Below, one piece after another: positions 40,807-56,324 of a DNA stretch of 64,000 bases. The notes below the pieces were generated by a model that ran no database searches, was not told the DNA's origin, and worked only from the letters and a program-made list of their open reading frames with translations. Position numbers and translations under genes: made by a program. This DNA is from Eudromia elegans (taxonomy: Eukaryota > Chordata > Aves > Tinamiformes > Tinamidae). The stretch covers positions 501,500-565,499 of the forward strand of contig PTEX01000307.1 in the NCBI GenBank assembly GCA_003342815.1. Direction: 5' to 3'. Each line of letters opens with the position of its first letter. Position 1 is the stretch's first letter.

Positions 40807-43149
40807 GTTAAAAAGAGTTTTCATTACTGTACTAAATGCACTGTGTCTGTATTTCTTATCATGAACTAACCTCTCTCAAAGCAGCATAAGCACAACCAAA
40901 AGTCATTACTCATCAGCATGTAGCTCTCAATAGCATTAATGCACTATGTTTTCCCTATATAGCATACACAGGCTAACTCACACAGTGAGAGGCTGTGGCA
41001 AATGCTGTCTTTTTAATGAGATCCACTGAGTGTGGTGAAAAATAGAGCACTGCTGTGAATAAATTGGCTTGCTGCTGATTTCGAAAAAGTATTTTTTGAG
41101 AATTGCCTAATAAGGTGAAAGACTAAGAATAATTAGGTGACGCAACATACCGTAAGAGATGCCAACAGATTAAACCATACATACATGTTACCTGTGCTAC
41201 CCCATTTTGAGTGTATCCCAATTTATGTGTTTACGAACTGAGATTGTGTCATATTTTATATATTCGGAATCGCACCTTGTACTACCTTAAAGAGCAAATT
41301 CATATTCTGGCTTTTTTCCGAGGACTCTTTCAAGCTTTTCTAGTTCTAGGATCACTCTTCCTCATCTGTGAATACAGTCAACGCTACCAATGCCAAGAAT
41401 TTCTTCCATCTTTCCGCAGACTGTCAGAAGATGATCTGCTATAAAGAAATATTTAATAGTATCAGGCATTTCCAGCACTAGCCACCCCGTGTTTTTGGGG
41501 ACATTGACAGAATTGTAAAAATCACAGAACTTTTTTTTTCTCCCATATTGATACATCAGATCGTCAATGAACATACCACTGATTTATACTCTAGAGCAAG
41601 AGGTGTGTGAGTTTGTGAGAATTCAACCCATAAACAGTCACTTTGTTTCTAGAAATTGTCTATATTCTATTAGATGATAAAAATGTAAATTTTTACCATG
41701 CTTTGTAGTAAATGTAGACTTTTCTTTCTACTCTTATTTAATAAAAGGTTATTTAAGCTATCTTCACTCTATTCTACATATATCACATATTTAGTTATCT
41801 GATCTAAGCAAATTATCCAAAGCTTGATACTATTTAACTTTCTTTGTTGTAAAAATCTCATTTTTATACATTAAGGAAAATATTCCAAATATGAAACAAC
41901 TGGCCAAATGATGAGGCTGGTGATCTTAATGCTTTTGAGTCACTATGCTCAGAGTACTGAGTAAATTTTCTATATGGCAGAAAAATCACAGTAAACTATT
42001 TAATTTGCTGTACAGATATCAATATGTGAAAAGATAACTACTTATTGCTTATCAATTATTTTAGAAGATGAAATAAGGGGAAAAAAAGAGAAAATTAAAA
42101 AAAATAAAGTTCGCCAAGTTGATTGTATCTGTAAGAAGACAGGCAAATAAAGATCAAGCTTTTAATCCTTTTCTTCCAGAGTTTGTTCCTTAGCTATGAA
42201 ATATCTGAAGCTCCAAGACAAACTTTCATTGCCTCTAGAAATTGCCTATCACAGAATTAAAATAATTGCTTTAGAAAACAAGACTTTTTCAGAGGGAACA
42301 GAAGAGACAAAAATGAATCCACAGCTACACAAAAGACAGGTCTTCATGGCTATCACACCATCTGCATGGAAATAGTATTTCTTTGCTGTAAGCTTTTCTG
42401 AAGGGGGAAAAAAAACAGCCTTGAGAAAAAAATCTGAATGCACACACACAAAAAATAAACTTCAACACCTTTTGGGAGGAGGAAACAGCACCCAACAGGT
42501 AAGGGTAGTCAGTCATATCAGAACATGCAGTATGGGGAGGAGCTGGTGGTATCTCAGGGCTGAGGGCAGGTAGCCTGTAAACAGCTAGCTACAAATACCT
42601 ACCCTAAGCGCCTTACTGTTAAATTAAACTTTAAGGTTTTATTCAGCTGCTGGAAGCCTCACATTGTAATAAAGGGTTTTTCATGTGGCAATCTATGGCT
42701 ATGTGTGGGTAAATGAGCATAGCGCTTGGCTGAGTGGACACAGTTTTTTATCTTAAAAAAAACCCAAGTGGTGGACAAATAGTAGGACTTTTTCTCGATT
42801 AAAAGAAATATGGGAAATTGAAAGAAACATATTCTAAGTGCTCCAATAAATAGAAATACCTACAAATTCAGAGAAAATTCAAAAGTCGCTGTGCACTATG
42901 AATTTGCACATTTATGGACCAAGGAACTTATTTAATGTGAAATTCAGAGATCTTTGCAACCAGCATTCCACTTTGTAGCACACTGAACTATGATACGTTT
43001 ATTACTTGAGATATACCTATACCTCACCACATTTGACCACTTTGTGTCATGCTTTAAAGGTACCATTTGCGTAACAGCCTTTCAAACCTACATCCTAAGA
43101 TATGTGAGTACAGGGAATTTGCAGTCTATCTTTGGAACTGTATGGATGA

Positions 43150-43210
43150 AAGACATGATTTGCCAAAGACTTCACACCATGTCACTCAGTGACAAGGCTG
43201 GAAATTAGCG
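43150..43210 (-). repeat. Possible MIR-like SINE relic
   Basis: GATTTGCCAAAGACTTCACA, a GTCACTCAGTGACAAGG-like segment and CTGGAAATTAG follow the order of the reverse-complemented MIR core (TTGCCCAAGGTCACAC, AGTAAGTGGCAGAGCTGGGAT). Similarity was judged by eye at roughly two-thirds identity. Ancient MIR relics are rare but known in birds. Chance resemblance is possible. Confidence 0.35.
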
Positions 43211-44765
43211 GCTCCCAATTTAGGGTTTATTTTAGACAATAGCCATTGTTTTGGCTTGGCCTTACTCATTATATGAAACATTCAGTGAGACAGTTAGGAA
43301 TTGGTGAGAGAGTACAAGGTATCAAGGTATGAAAATGTGTGTGTGAGAAGGCAGGCAGCAGAGCAGGGGGGCAGCTTTGTGAGGACAAGGAGGGCACCAC
43401 GAGGAATCTCTGCAGGACATCCTGCTCCGAGGGAAGGCAGGCAGATGAATCCTTTCACAGCTGAAAATACTTGTTAGCTTTTTTGGTTTTGTTTTTTTAA
43501 AGTCATATTTACAATATGGTTTTCAAGCTATCTATCTTATGATGAAAAAGGTTTCTCGGAGAACACGAGCCGCTTTTACCTTCCTGCTGGTCTTTTATAA
43601 GACATTGGCAAAACAGTATGGGTCCCAGCTGTGTCATTGATTTTGATAGGAATTGCTACCTGCCCTTCACACCTAGGAAGTTATTATTTTTTACATCTTT
43701 CCACTTGGAAGACTGATTTCTTTTCCAGTATTCTTTCTTTAACGTGAATGTAAAGGATGTTATTTAATGTGTGTGAGATTGATTATCTGCCTTGCCCTTT
43801 TACAATTTCAAGTGCTAACATTACATAACATTACAAATGCTGTCATGCTTAAAGGTGTGCAGGCATTATCTGCACATAAGTGTTGTAACTGGTTTACATT
43901 GTAAAGTAAAAGAAGTAAAAGAGCCTCTTGGCCCTTTGCATTTTCAGGTGCTGGGCCTGGCTTTCAAATACTTCACTGCTGTAATACATCTTTATGGGTT
44001 CTTTTAAAAGAGGCTGTAGAAGGTATTTGCTAATTATTATCAGTGCTCCCCACAGAAACGTGTGTCCTTCAGTGAAGAGTCTATGAAATCAAAGGGGAGA
44101 ATGGTGCCATTGTGGTGTATGCTAACATGTATAATGGTGCAAGTGTAATTTAAACTGCCCATACAAGATGTCATTTCACTCGCTACAAAAAATTCACTAT
44201 TTCCTAATTATAACTAGCAGGTTCTTAGCATGCCGATGCTTTTAATTAGAGCTTATGCACTAGGACTTTCTTTTGATTAAAAAACAGATATAGAATTATA
44301 GTTCAGAAGACAGACAGTGCCCTCTTCTGGACAGAGACTCCCATAGCAACGGTCTGAAAAAAGCCCCAAATACTGCCAATTAGGGAAGCAAGACTCAAAA
44401 AAGATGCATTGCGGAAGGGATCAATGAAATACTTCTTATATTGCAGACTACTGGAAACCATACTATGAACTTTCCCCACCGTCTCCACCCCCATTTTTCC
44501 CAGTCAAGGATGTTTTGATTAATGTAGCTTGAACCTAGTTGGCTAGAGTTGAGAATGTGTCTTTACCACAGGAAGCAGCAGCAATATTTAGTGCTGCTCT
44601 TTGCATTTTTTTTCCAAAAATCAGCTCAGCAACACAAATTTATGTTTAGAAGTAAAGATGAGGGAGACAAATGCTGTTGAATTTTGGGTTTTTAAGATAA
44701 TTTCTATATGCCTTTATTATGTAATTTTAAGCTAAAAAATAGAATTAGAAGCTCAAATTTTGGAA

Positions 44766-44803
44766 TTTTTTTTCTTTTTTTTTTTGTTTTTGTTTTTGTT
44801 TTT
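44766..44803. repeat. T-rich (TTTTTG)n tract
   Basis: Two T runs split by a C are followed by three TTTTTG-type units. Confidence 0.9.
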
Positions 44804-47609
44804 AACCTTTTCCTCCTCACCGATTATAACCTTATCCTTCTGGACATATTTAGGGTCCATAAAAATGCTTTTTAACAAAGACCAAAATTGAGACAGAAAA
44901 TGCTCAAGAATTTATAACCTCTTAGTGCAAAGTGGAGAGACAAAGAGAAAGAGGGGAGCACGGATTCCCTAGTAGTTGATTTAAAATATGCACTTAAATT
45001 ATTTCAAAAATAGACTGTAAAACCACAACAATCCAGCATTTACATGGATGCACATGAGAGCACAAGGACAGCCCTGAAAGAGAGGTCAAGATATGTTCCC
45101 AAAATATTATGCCCACTCACATTATTGTCCTTGATGCACTCTTTGCCTGTGTAATAACATAGGCATCTGTGAGCATCTCTGGTCCAGAAGGATGGGAGGG
45201 ACTCACCTACAACCCAGAGCTGCTCCACAAGTGAACCCCGCTGTCCCTTCAAAGTAGCTGTTAGTCCAGAAGCGCCAGACCTGGTCATTAATGGTCACAG
45301 TGGGTCATTAGCTGGTCACTGAATCTTTCTTGATGACCTGCTAATGAACTTCCCACTGGCTTATTGTGGTCAGGGTGGAAAGTATAGGTAATTTATAGCT
45401 GAACACTTCACGCGCTAATAGCCTTTGCTCAGCAACTCTAATGGCACACTATTACTAGGAGACAGGGCATCCTTCCTAATTTATTTCCCAGGTGTAAATA
45501 TTTCATGTGGAAAGGAAACTTTGAATTCTCTGTTTAAAAAAATACCTAAATATTTTATTTGTGAGGGACAGTTCTTCAAAGATTTAATGAGAAAAAGGCC
45601 TTATTGTTACATTTTACTTTTTCTCACACTTTTCCTCCCAAACAAAATATGTTTATTTTAAAAAACAAACCATTGCATGTTAATATCCACCTGTAAAAGG
45701 CTAGGAGGCCTGCACAGTACAGAAATCAGCTCTCAGGAGGTTCCTCTTAGCTGCAGGAGCTCAGGGAGCTTTGATGGTTCAGCGCCTGTGGTGTCTAATA
45801 TCCGTGATTCATGGCTAAGCTGGCCAGAAGCCACAAGCCCTCCTGCAGCTGTCTCACCAGCTCTTGAAAGCTAAAAAGTTTCAGATGGGCCTTCACTTGG
45901 TGAAAAGCTTTAGAAGAAGCTCAAGAAGTTGCAGTGATGCATTATGTAGCACTCTTTCCTCTCAGGCTGCTCAGTGATGCCATACGGGTTCTCCCTTCAC
46001 CAAAGGAATCTGCCTTTAGATATGTGGGTACCTTCACCCATCTGGAGAGCAGCCAATATCCACAATTATTTCTAGTATTTCATAGCCCTAAACATGTTTT
46101 GGATTCAGTTTTGGTGTCCCTTGAAGCTTGGTATCCATATTAAAGTTTGATATTTTTATTTTCACATGTTCGCTTATAATAATGCAGAAGCAACAACAAA
46201 AAAATTTCATGCAGATGGCAGTACAGAAGTGGGTTTGCATCTCCTAAAGTATGCAGGAAACAAATAAAAAGTTTATCACATTCCATTATCAACTTTTGTG
46301 CATTTAACTCACATAGTGTCCTAGTGTCCATCTCATTCCCTGAAAATGACTTTGAGATTGCCAAAAGCTTCCTCTCCGGTGCTTCCAAATGGTGTTTCTT
46401 GAGCTCCCCACACACAGAGAGAGGAGATGGTTATAAGCCTTGCTGACCACTGTTCCTGATGTGGCTGAGAGATGAGCTCTGGTTGATGCTAAAGAGTAAA
46501 TTTTTACCATGCCATTAAAGATCTTCAGCTTACATTTCATAGCACGGGTCTGACTGACAGTTAAGATTATCCAAATGTTTCATGAGTCAGAGATTCAATT
46601 TTATGCCTTTTGATGAAGAATGAGACCTTCCTCTGCCTCCTAGTTTTGAGGAATGGGATACCCCTTCCCCTTAGAAGGATGCCCCTTCTGGCATGTGGCA
46701 ATACAGAACTAACTGAAGGTGAGTTGTCACGAAATGCCTGCAAGCAAGTTGCCAAGTAGCTGGCAGAAGCAAAGTCGCTTGGCCTTGCACATTTTGATTG
46801 CAGACATACTTGTTCTGCACCTTCTCAAGCCTGCATATGGATGTTTGGGTAAGGTGCATGAGCCAGATTCTTTTTACAAAAATATTCAAAGTCATTTCAG
46901 ATAGCTCCTCTTCCCATTACACAGAATCCTGCATGTATTTCCATGCTAAAAAGTGCAGAAAAAAAGTGTTCAAATATTAAAGATTTTTGATCACTAAGGA
47001 CCAGCTGTTGACTCAATGCATTATATTTAAAGGAAAAGCATTGATCCTAGACGGACTTCTCAGGTCAGCTATGTACAGAACAAAATGACAGAACCTAGGC
47101 CTAGAGGAATGTTGCAATGTGTAGTTTTTCCAGGAGCTGTAGTCAGTGAGCTTTCAAGTCCTGAGATCAAAAATGGAAGTTGTAAATAAAAAATGAGGTT
47201 TTTTTTCAGCAGTAGTATCAACTCTATAAAAACCTTCTCCTCACAGAGAAAGTACCACTTCTTAAATCACACTTCATTAATTCACTATGTAATTTCTCAT
47301 AACACGTGGCAGTTCAGAAGGGTTGGTACATATTACAACAAAGATCTTTACAGCACTGAGTGGGAGATCTCTACTTACGTCGCTGTGGGCAGTACTAATT
47401 TTTGCCAGCCTTACCAAGCAAGGCTTTACGAGAGCCTACCAGTCTGTTTACATGAACCACTGCAAAGCTGAACCAATACAGATGTGACTGCATGCCTGTT
47501 TTACCTATTCACCTTTACTTATTTTCAGCAAAAAATAAAAGTTTTTGGCTAAGTAATGTTGCTCTTTTTTAAAAAAATGTGGTCCCTTACTTAAAAATCT
47601 TGGTGAAAG

Positions 47610-47624
47610 AATATATATATATAT
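47610..47624. repeat. (AT)n microsatellite
   Basis: About seven AT units about 230 bp upstream of the Ig3 exon. Confidence 0.85.
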
Positions 47625-47802
47625 GGACATTTTCAACTTATTTTTACTGTATTTATTTTCAGAAAATATACTGAACACTAGCTGGAAAACAAGTAGATAT
47701 TTTTGTATACTTCCAGCAACAGCTGGAAACTTAGTGTCTCTACTGATATCATTTTTGCGAATCAAGAAAAGCAGATGATCCTTTTATTTCCTGCAAATTT
47801 GA

Positions 47803-49864
<2,062 letters not shown>

Positions 49865-50010
49865 GGTTCTCAAGGAGCATCTCGGGGAGCAGGAGGTTTC
49901 CATTTCATTGATTCTGGACTCTGTGGAGGAAGGCGATCTGGGGAATTACTCATGCTATGTTGAAAATGGGAATGGACGCCGACATGCTAGTATACTTCTA
50001 CATAAAAGGG
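49865..50010 (+). CDS. IL1RAPL1: IL1RAPL1 exon B: second half of third Ig domain
   Basis: Internal exon of 146 nt, acceptor TCTCCTCAG|GG, donor AAAAGGG|GTAAAT. It enters in phase 2 (completing an Arg codon begun in exon A) and leaves in phase 1. It encodes [20 protein letters not shown], then [20 protein letters not shown] and ASILLHKR. The DLGNYSC segment is the Ig D-x-G-x-Y-x-C motif; its Cys (49953-49955) should pair with the Cys of exon A. NYS is a second N-glycosylation sequon. The final basic HKR leads to the membrane stalk in exon C. From memory, mammals have Ile, Val and Val where this protein has Val (RVL), Leu (LIL) and Ile (ASI), all conservative. The reading frame stays open for 29 codons beyond the donor. 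Confidence 0.97.
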
Positions 50011-50263
50011 GTAAATATGCAACTTTTCAGTATGCAGTGCTGTATTGCAGGGGTGGTCAGTTTGCAAAGCTTCCTTCTGATGAAAGCCTGTCTTCCTGAG
50101 ATGTTAATAAGCAGTGATTGTTTTTCCCCAGGCATTTGTACAACTTTCAAAACAAAGCAGAAAGGTTGTTGTTAACTCTAACTGTCACTAGGAAAAACAC
50201 AGTAACACATTTTCATTATGTTTATATAGAAGATGCATTTAATAATTCATGACTGCTAAAGTT

Positions 50264-50269
50264 AATAAA
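50264..50269 (+). terminator. Candidate intronic polyadenylation signal
   Basis: A canonical AATAAA 254 bp downstream of the exon B donor and 165 bp after the read-through stop codon. A second lies at 50485-50490. Such hexamers are common by chance in AT-rich DNA, and I see no strong downstream GU-rich element. Confidence 0.2.
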
Positions 50270-52004
50270 GGCTCAATAGAGAAAGAAGAATAGGAAGCTA
50301 TGGGTAACAAGATGGTAATGATTTTTCTCTAAGAAAAAAAAATCAATTATACAAATATATTCCACTTCTATCAGACCTGCCACCTAAACCTCTTGTTGGG
50401 GCAGTTTCTGCATAGTCTCACTGAGAAGAGTTTCTTTCCCACATATGTCTTTAGTATCTACATTTTTGAAGTGAAGTATTACAAAATAAACTTCTAAGTA
50501 CCTTCCTGTTTCCACTCAAATCCTGTGATTTCGGCCTGTCTAATGGCCCCAGTAATGTCCCAAGGAGATAATTGCAGAAAGGCAGAGAGCCTTTTGTCAG
50601 GCAAGTTTCCCAGATCCACTTTGTCCACTTTGCCACCCGGAGGGTGTTCCACATTTACTGCTGTGTGCTGCTCCCCACAGCCATGCAGCAGCCCACCAGC
50701 TTCAGAGAGGAACAAAAGTCAAGACCAGGCTTCTTACTTTGCTGCTCTTATTGTGTGTGTGGGGTTAAGCTATTTGCACAGGTGAGCAAACCAGGTTCGT
50801 ACTGTGGTTTGAATTACTTGTAGCATCCCAATTTATATCAGAGTAGTGATGTCTTTTTTTAGTTTTAGCCTTGTATTCAAAGCCTAAGCTGAAAAGAAAA
50901 TCATAAATCAAGCTTATGTGTATCATTCATTTAAATGTGTTTTCCATGTACCTCCAATTAATTGAACAGAATTGCTTCTTAACCATTTTTCTTCTTAAGA
51001 CACACAGATATAAATAACCAGATGTTCTCCTTAGCCCAGCATTTGCCATATATTCTTCAATGTACTGAGACAGGAAATTAACTCATTAAGTAATTGAACT
51101 ATAGCAATTTACTGGCTGGTAGTTGTATACCCCTAATTCAAAGACATTTGAACCCAGAGCAAGAATTTAATCCAACACTCATATCCAATAGGTTATCTTT
51201 AATAATGAAATTAGTACATGGAGCACTTAAGATAAAGATTTTTAAGGCTTAAATTACTGTAAAACCAATAATTAATTCACTTTGATTCATTCATATGCTG
51301 ATGATGAGTCCTTATTTCCCCTTCCATGCCAGCAATAGCAGAGACTGACACAACACATAACTCTCTTCTGTTCTGTGACCATCAGCTTTTAAATCTAGCT
51401 ATGTGTATGCATAAATTTTGCAAGCATCTACTTGCCTTGCTTCCTTTCTCAGAGAAATCAGTATGTCAATTAGGCCACAATATGTGGCCTCATGATGACA
51501 TTAAGAAGAAGTGATCTCAATATTTTGTCTTTTATAAATAGTCGATAGCAAAAAATAGCAAACAGTTCCCCAAATATTCCTTTCCCCCTCATTAGTAAGG
51601 CTGAATCTGAAACTGTGATTTGGAAATAAAATATGTTGTGGACTCAAAAATCAAAAGGTACGTGTTAGAAGCCTTCTACATACTTTGCATGTTGACAACT
51701 GTTTCAGTGAAATGATAAATTAACCATGACAGATAAAAATTCTAGCTAGTCTCTCAGGTCTCCTAGGAAGAAAAGCTTTGCAATGCTTGCTTAGTCTCCT
51801 GTATATCACCATGACAACATTTCATTTTAGGTTTCCTTGTTTAGATCCACATTAGGCTCCGCTGGAAATGAGTTAGCTGTTTATTAATTTCTGATTATTT
51901 TCCTCACTTAAAACAATCAAATCCTATCTATGAGGTGTACCTGCTTCCTGCACATCGAGACATCTGCAGACATACTAGTTTTGGCTGGTTTTCTAGTTAC
52001 TGCC

Positions 52005-52020
52005 TTTTTTTTTTTTTTTT
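52005..52020. repeat. Poly(T) run followed by CCTAGCAG
   Basis: Sixteen T followed by CCTAGCAG look like a 3' splice acceptor. No open coding exon with homology follows. Confidence 0.85.
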
Positions 52021-52192
52021 CCTAGCAGTGTAAATGAACAGAAACGCTGAATCTAGAATGTTCACTGAGTATATAAACATGAATTTATAATCCTTCTTAA
52101 ACTCTATCTGTAGCGCATTATCACTGTGATCAAAGAGAACAAGAAAGCTCCATTACTGAACTGAGAGTATTCCTGGAAGACAAAGGTATTTA

Positions 52193-52226
52193 GGTCTAGT
52201 TGCTGCATAGGTCTAATTGCTGCATG
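52193..52226. repeat. 17-bp tandem duplication
   Basis: GGTCTAGTTGCTGCATA is followed directly by GGTCTAATTGCTGCATG, a copy with two differences. Confidence 0.85.
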
Positions 52227-52456
52227 GGGGTTCAGATACAAAATGTAAGCCCCCCTTCCAGCTGATGCTTTACCCTAGCCAGGATGCTGTCCATAAACTT
52301 AGATGCTCAACTGGGACCTTTTGAACAGGCCCAATGAGCACACGCCAACCCTGACAAGGATATGATGTTCCGAGTCTGAAGCACTTGCAAAGACCTATGT
52401 GCCTCCTCCGCATTGCCTCACACGAAGTAAGAAGAGAACATGCCTGTGGTCCCCTC

Positions 52457-52560
52457 CATAGAATCACACAGTCATTATGGTTGGAAAAGACCTTAAGATT
52501 ATCAAGTTTAACCATAAGCCCATTTCCACCATGCCTACTAAACCATGTCCCTAAACTAGG
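52457..52560 (-). mobile_element. CR1 LINE 3' fragment
   Basis: The segment begins CATAGAATCACACAGTCAT and continues with GGTTGGAAAAGACCTTAAGA, ATCAAGTTTAACCATAAGCC and TAAACCATGTCCCTAAA. This is the reverse complement of the avian CR1 3' end. Only about 100 bp survive, so the 5' side is heavily truncated. It differs in subfamily from the copy at 40233-40806, whose opening lines are different. Confidence 0.88.
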
Positions 52561-53871
52561 GTTCACATAAGGCCCACCTAGCTTCTCCTTTTTCCCTGAT
52601 TTGGCACTCAAATAAAATTCTGGAACCCCTCATGTTCTAGCAGAAAGTTCTGGATAAGAGTGAGATACAACTTCCTCTCTCTCCAGGAGCAAGGAAATGC
52701 TGACCTAGTTTTAGCATCTGGCACTGGAAGGAGATCCAGGTCTGTGCAACCTCCCTTATCCCAGATATACTCTGTTGCCTAACTCACTCTCTCTCTCACC
52801 TTTGCCGTAACTGAGTTACATTCTCCTTCGTGTGAGGGTGAAAAATGCTTGCTATAGTCCAAAGCTGATTTTGTTACACAGTGATGATAGTTATCTGCAG
52901 CAACTGCGTAGCTCTTCGTTAGCAGTTAGTTAGAGATCATCTGCAGAAGTGACAGGTTGATCTTCAACTAGCAAGAGGAACCCTCGAGAAATTAATTTTA
53001 AGAGTGGTTCTGACAGCAGCTAAGTACAAATTTATTAATGACAAGCAACATGTTGCATATATAAGTGCCTCATGCATGCACTACAATCTTTTTTTTCATG
53101 GGCTTTTAATTCAAGAAGAAAAGCCCATAGTTTATCAATATAATGCATCACCAAAAAGATAATGTAAAAGGAGAAAGAATGATTCTCAGTGGTGTTTCCT
53201 ATTGAAAAGCAGACTTTTGTGCAGGATCAAATCCCTTGTGGTCCCATCTAGTCATATATTAACTTAGAATTACAGATGACAGTTTAATTATGTTGTTGTT
53301 TTTGTGAAAATTCTTATCAGCATGTTTTAAAAGCTAAGCAAAAAAAAAAAAAAATCCTACCATGAGTTTTCCTATCTTACTTGTATTATTTTAAAATCCA
53401 AATGGTGTCTCTATTTTTCATGAGTCATCCACCAAAATTGAAAGCAAGAAATACTCTCTATGCAGTTTTTTCAGGCTCTTTCACTTTCTTTTCCCATTTT
53501 TATTCTACTGGGGTTTTTTTGTGTTTCTTTTATATTTTACTCCCTTCTGCAATATGCATTCTCAATGGGTGACTATCTGTTTTTTTTTAATCTGATCTGT
53601 GTGCTAAGGAATGATTGAATAACTTTTCTGTTGGAAAAAAAAAGTTTAACTGAAACAAATTGCACTGAAATAAATTGTCGAGAAGAAAAAATATTATTGT
53701 TGAATTTTCTGATGAGATATATGTTTGAAAAAGGAAAGAATTAAACCATCCTATAGGAAACAAATCTTGAGGAAACCTACAAGTTGGTAGGTATGTTCTA
53801 AATTCCTTATCAGTGGATATATAAACATTGTGTTGATATTTACCTTATTTTGATAGCAAATTATGAACAGC

Positions 53872-53895
53872 AAAAAAAAAAAAAAAAAAAAAAAA
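53872..53895. repeat. Poly(A) run
   Basis: Twenty-four A in a row. Confidence 0.9.
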
Positions 53896-54176
53896 CTCAA
53901 TTTTCCTCAATTTACATGTTGATTAATGATAATAGATTTATTGACAAGCACTTTAAATTACACTGTACTTGGCATGATAGTATAAATCTGTTTTGTAACT
54001 TAAGGATTTGAGTAAGCTAAATCTTTGATCTCATGGACATTTTCCACCAGTAGAGCATGGCTCCAAACAGTAGCAGTGAAGAACTACAGTTAGGACTGGA
54101 AACAGAAAAGGAGTCAGTCACGCAAGAGGTTTGTGACACAGTGCCAAAAATGTGAAATGTCTTCTTTCCCGAAGCC

Positions 54177-54230
54177 TGTCCTTCTACACTCAGTGACTAC
54201 TACACTCAATGACTGTCCTTCTACACTCAG
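54177..54230. repeat. Short complex tandem repeat
   Basis: TGTCCTTCTACACTCAG occurs twice, separated by a partial copy TACTACACTCAATGAC. Confidence 0.85.
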
Positions 54231-55676
54231 TCTCATCTAAACTCAGCAAATTAGTAGGTTAATAGGGATTAGTGCCTGGCAGAAACTCGTCATAAGGCTG
54301 TTCTCTTCCTCAGTAAGGCTTTTCTCATCCTCCGAAAACTGGAGTGAAACACATCTCTAGTGAAAAGATTTGTCAGATTACTTAGCATATGCTTAAATCT
54401 AGATTTCCTCTGAGGGTTTGCCAAACAAATTGTTTAACAGACTCCCTTCTAAAACAGCATTTGTACCACTTTTATGATAGTTCCTCTCTCTGCATAATGT
54501 CTATGTAAGTTCAGTTCTAACCTTGATTGGCAAGGAAGAAAATATTTTAATATAAAATGTCACAATTTTTTCTTACCACCTATGCAGAGTTAAGTTATTC
54601 TTTAATGCTATCCTTAGGGGAGGAAGAAAAGTAAATAGTGAAATAGTGTGTTTTATGATCTTATATCCTTGAAACTTAGTATTCTATTTTTTCCCCACAT
54701 TTTAGCACCTCCCAGTGCTTATTACATTCATTTATTTCAGAGGATCTAAAAGAAGTAATTGTGTGGGCTGGTTTCTGTAGTGCACTGCGCAACTAGAAGC
54801 TCTCCTAATCAGTAAGGAGTAAGTCATATAAAATTAATTTTGGTGAAGAAGCTAAAAGAGATGGATGTAATTTTGTATCATGATGACTTTTTCCGCCATC
54901 AAATTGAAGTATAAACTGCTTTTGAAATGCAGTGTACTGTATTTAAATGTAGTAAATTTCAGCAGTGCTGTTGCATCTACATTTTTTTCCATTTTGTACT
55001 CTCTCACACTAACATACTGCTGGAGGTAGCCAGGGTAATTATTCTCCTGCTGGGAACAGGTATGCCACATTCTTCAGAAAAAAGTAAAATTGTCATTGCT
55101 AAGGATATACTTTCTATTATGATTATTTACTGCCTCTATTCTCGTAATGCAGAGAAATCCAACAAAACCCAGGTTCCAGCATGCTGCCTTCTCAACAGAT
55201 GAATGGTTAACAAGATCCTTGTCTTGTATTTACACTCATATACACACATACTTTCACACATGTATTTTCTGAATCAGATTGGTTCTTTCTCCCAGATAAA
55301 TAAGGAATATATATTATGTATAGATGTAATGAATAAAGTGAGATAATGGGCCCTGTATGGTTCTAATAAATAAAAAAAAATCCTGCATTGAAAAAGAGTA
55401 TTAAAAATTATAACTAAATTGAGCCACCTTAAGTCAAATTTGTAGACACCTACAGGCATGTATGGCCTCTACTGCAAAAAAAAAAGCATATTATTTATAC
55501 CAAGAAATGATTTCATAATCAAGCTAATGAACACCGCAAATCTGCACCTTCTGGTGTCAGAAGCAATATTATTATCCTACAGGATCCGCTAGTGACTTTT
55601 TTCGCAGCAGTATCAGTAACATCATCCATGGGGAAAAAATATCACAAAAACTGGGTAATGGCCACACACACACATG

Positions 55677-55706
55677 CACATATCTATCTATAGAAATAGA
55701 TATGTG
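55677..55706. repeat. Inverted repeat with 8-base loop
   Basis: CACATATCTAT (55677-55687) and ATAGATATGTG (55696-55706) are exact reverse complements. A CA run lies just before. It could fold as an 11-bp AT-rich hairpin. Confidence 0.8.
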
Positions 55707-55793
55707 TATGCTGCGTGAAGCTGTGGTTCTATATGCCATACTATGGAAAGATAAATCATTTTACAGCCATGTCATAATGAACTGTATTCAGAA

Positions 55794-55816
55794 ATAAAAT
55801 AATAATAATAAAAAAG
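55794..55816. repeat. A-rich (AAT)n repeat
   Basis: About four AAT units inside an A-rich stretch. Confidence 0.85.
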
Positions 55817-56324
55817 GAATAAACCACATTGCCATTCCATTTCCATTTTTAAATTCTCAGTGTGAATTTCTTTCTTCCCAACCTAAATCGTAGCTACTGT
55901 TTACTCATAATGTTTGATTTGGGACTCAGGCAAGTAAATATTCCGGTGTTAGCCAGTCTCCTCCTTCCTCTTCAGGAAACACATTTCTTTAGAACACAGC
56001 TGCCTGCTATGATGCATCATGCCTGCATTGATTACCAGTATCTGTTTTTTGCCCTGGTTTTCTTAGAAAACCGTCTGAGAAAAAAAAACTGGGACTTTTA
56101 GTCAGCATTGCCCTTAACTGCTCCCCTTCCAAATTACATTCATTACCTTTATGTTTCGCTTTATGACAGTCTATGAAGGTTCATCTTGACAAAGTGTGAG
56201 AGATACATATAGCTGAACTTTGTAGCTTGTGATCCAGATGCCAAAGACACACAGAGAATGGAAATGAGTTTAGGCAACAAAGTTGCAAAGATTTATATAT
56301 GTGCCAACTGGAAGCTCTGTGAAT

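Noticed and set aside
43620-43660. Segment like the CATTGACTTCAATGGGA centre of palindromic MITE-like families
   Set aside because: Only about 25 bp of loose similarity with no arms.
51997-52060. Acceptor-like polypyrimidine tract with CCTAGCAG
   Set aside because: No in-frame conserved coding sequence or good donor follows, and exon B joins exon C in perfect frame without it.
52270-52611. 113-codon minus-strand frame
   Set aside because: About 100 bp of it is the CR1 3' fragment, which is non-coding in the element; the rest has no similarity to known proteins.
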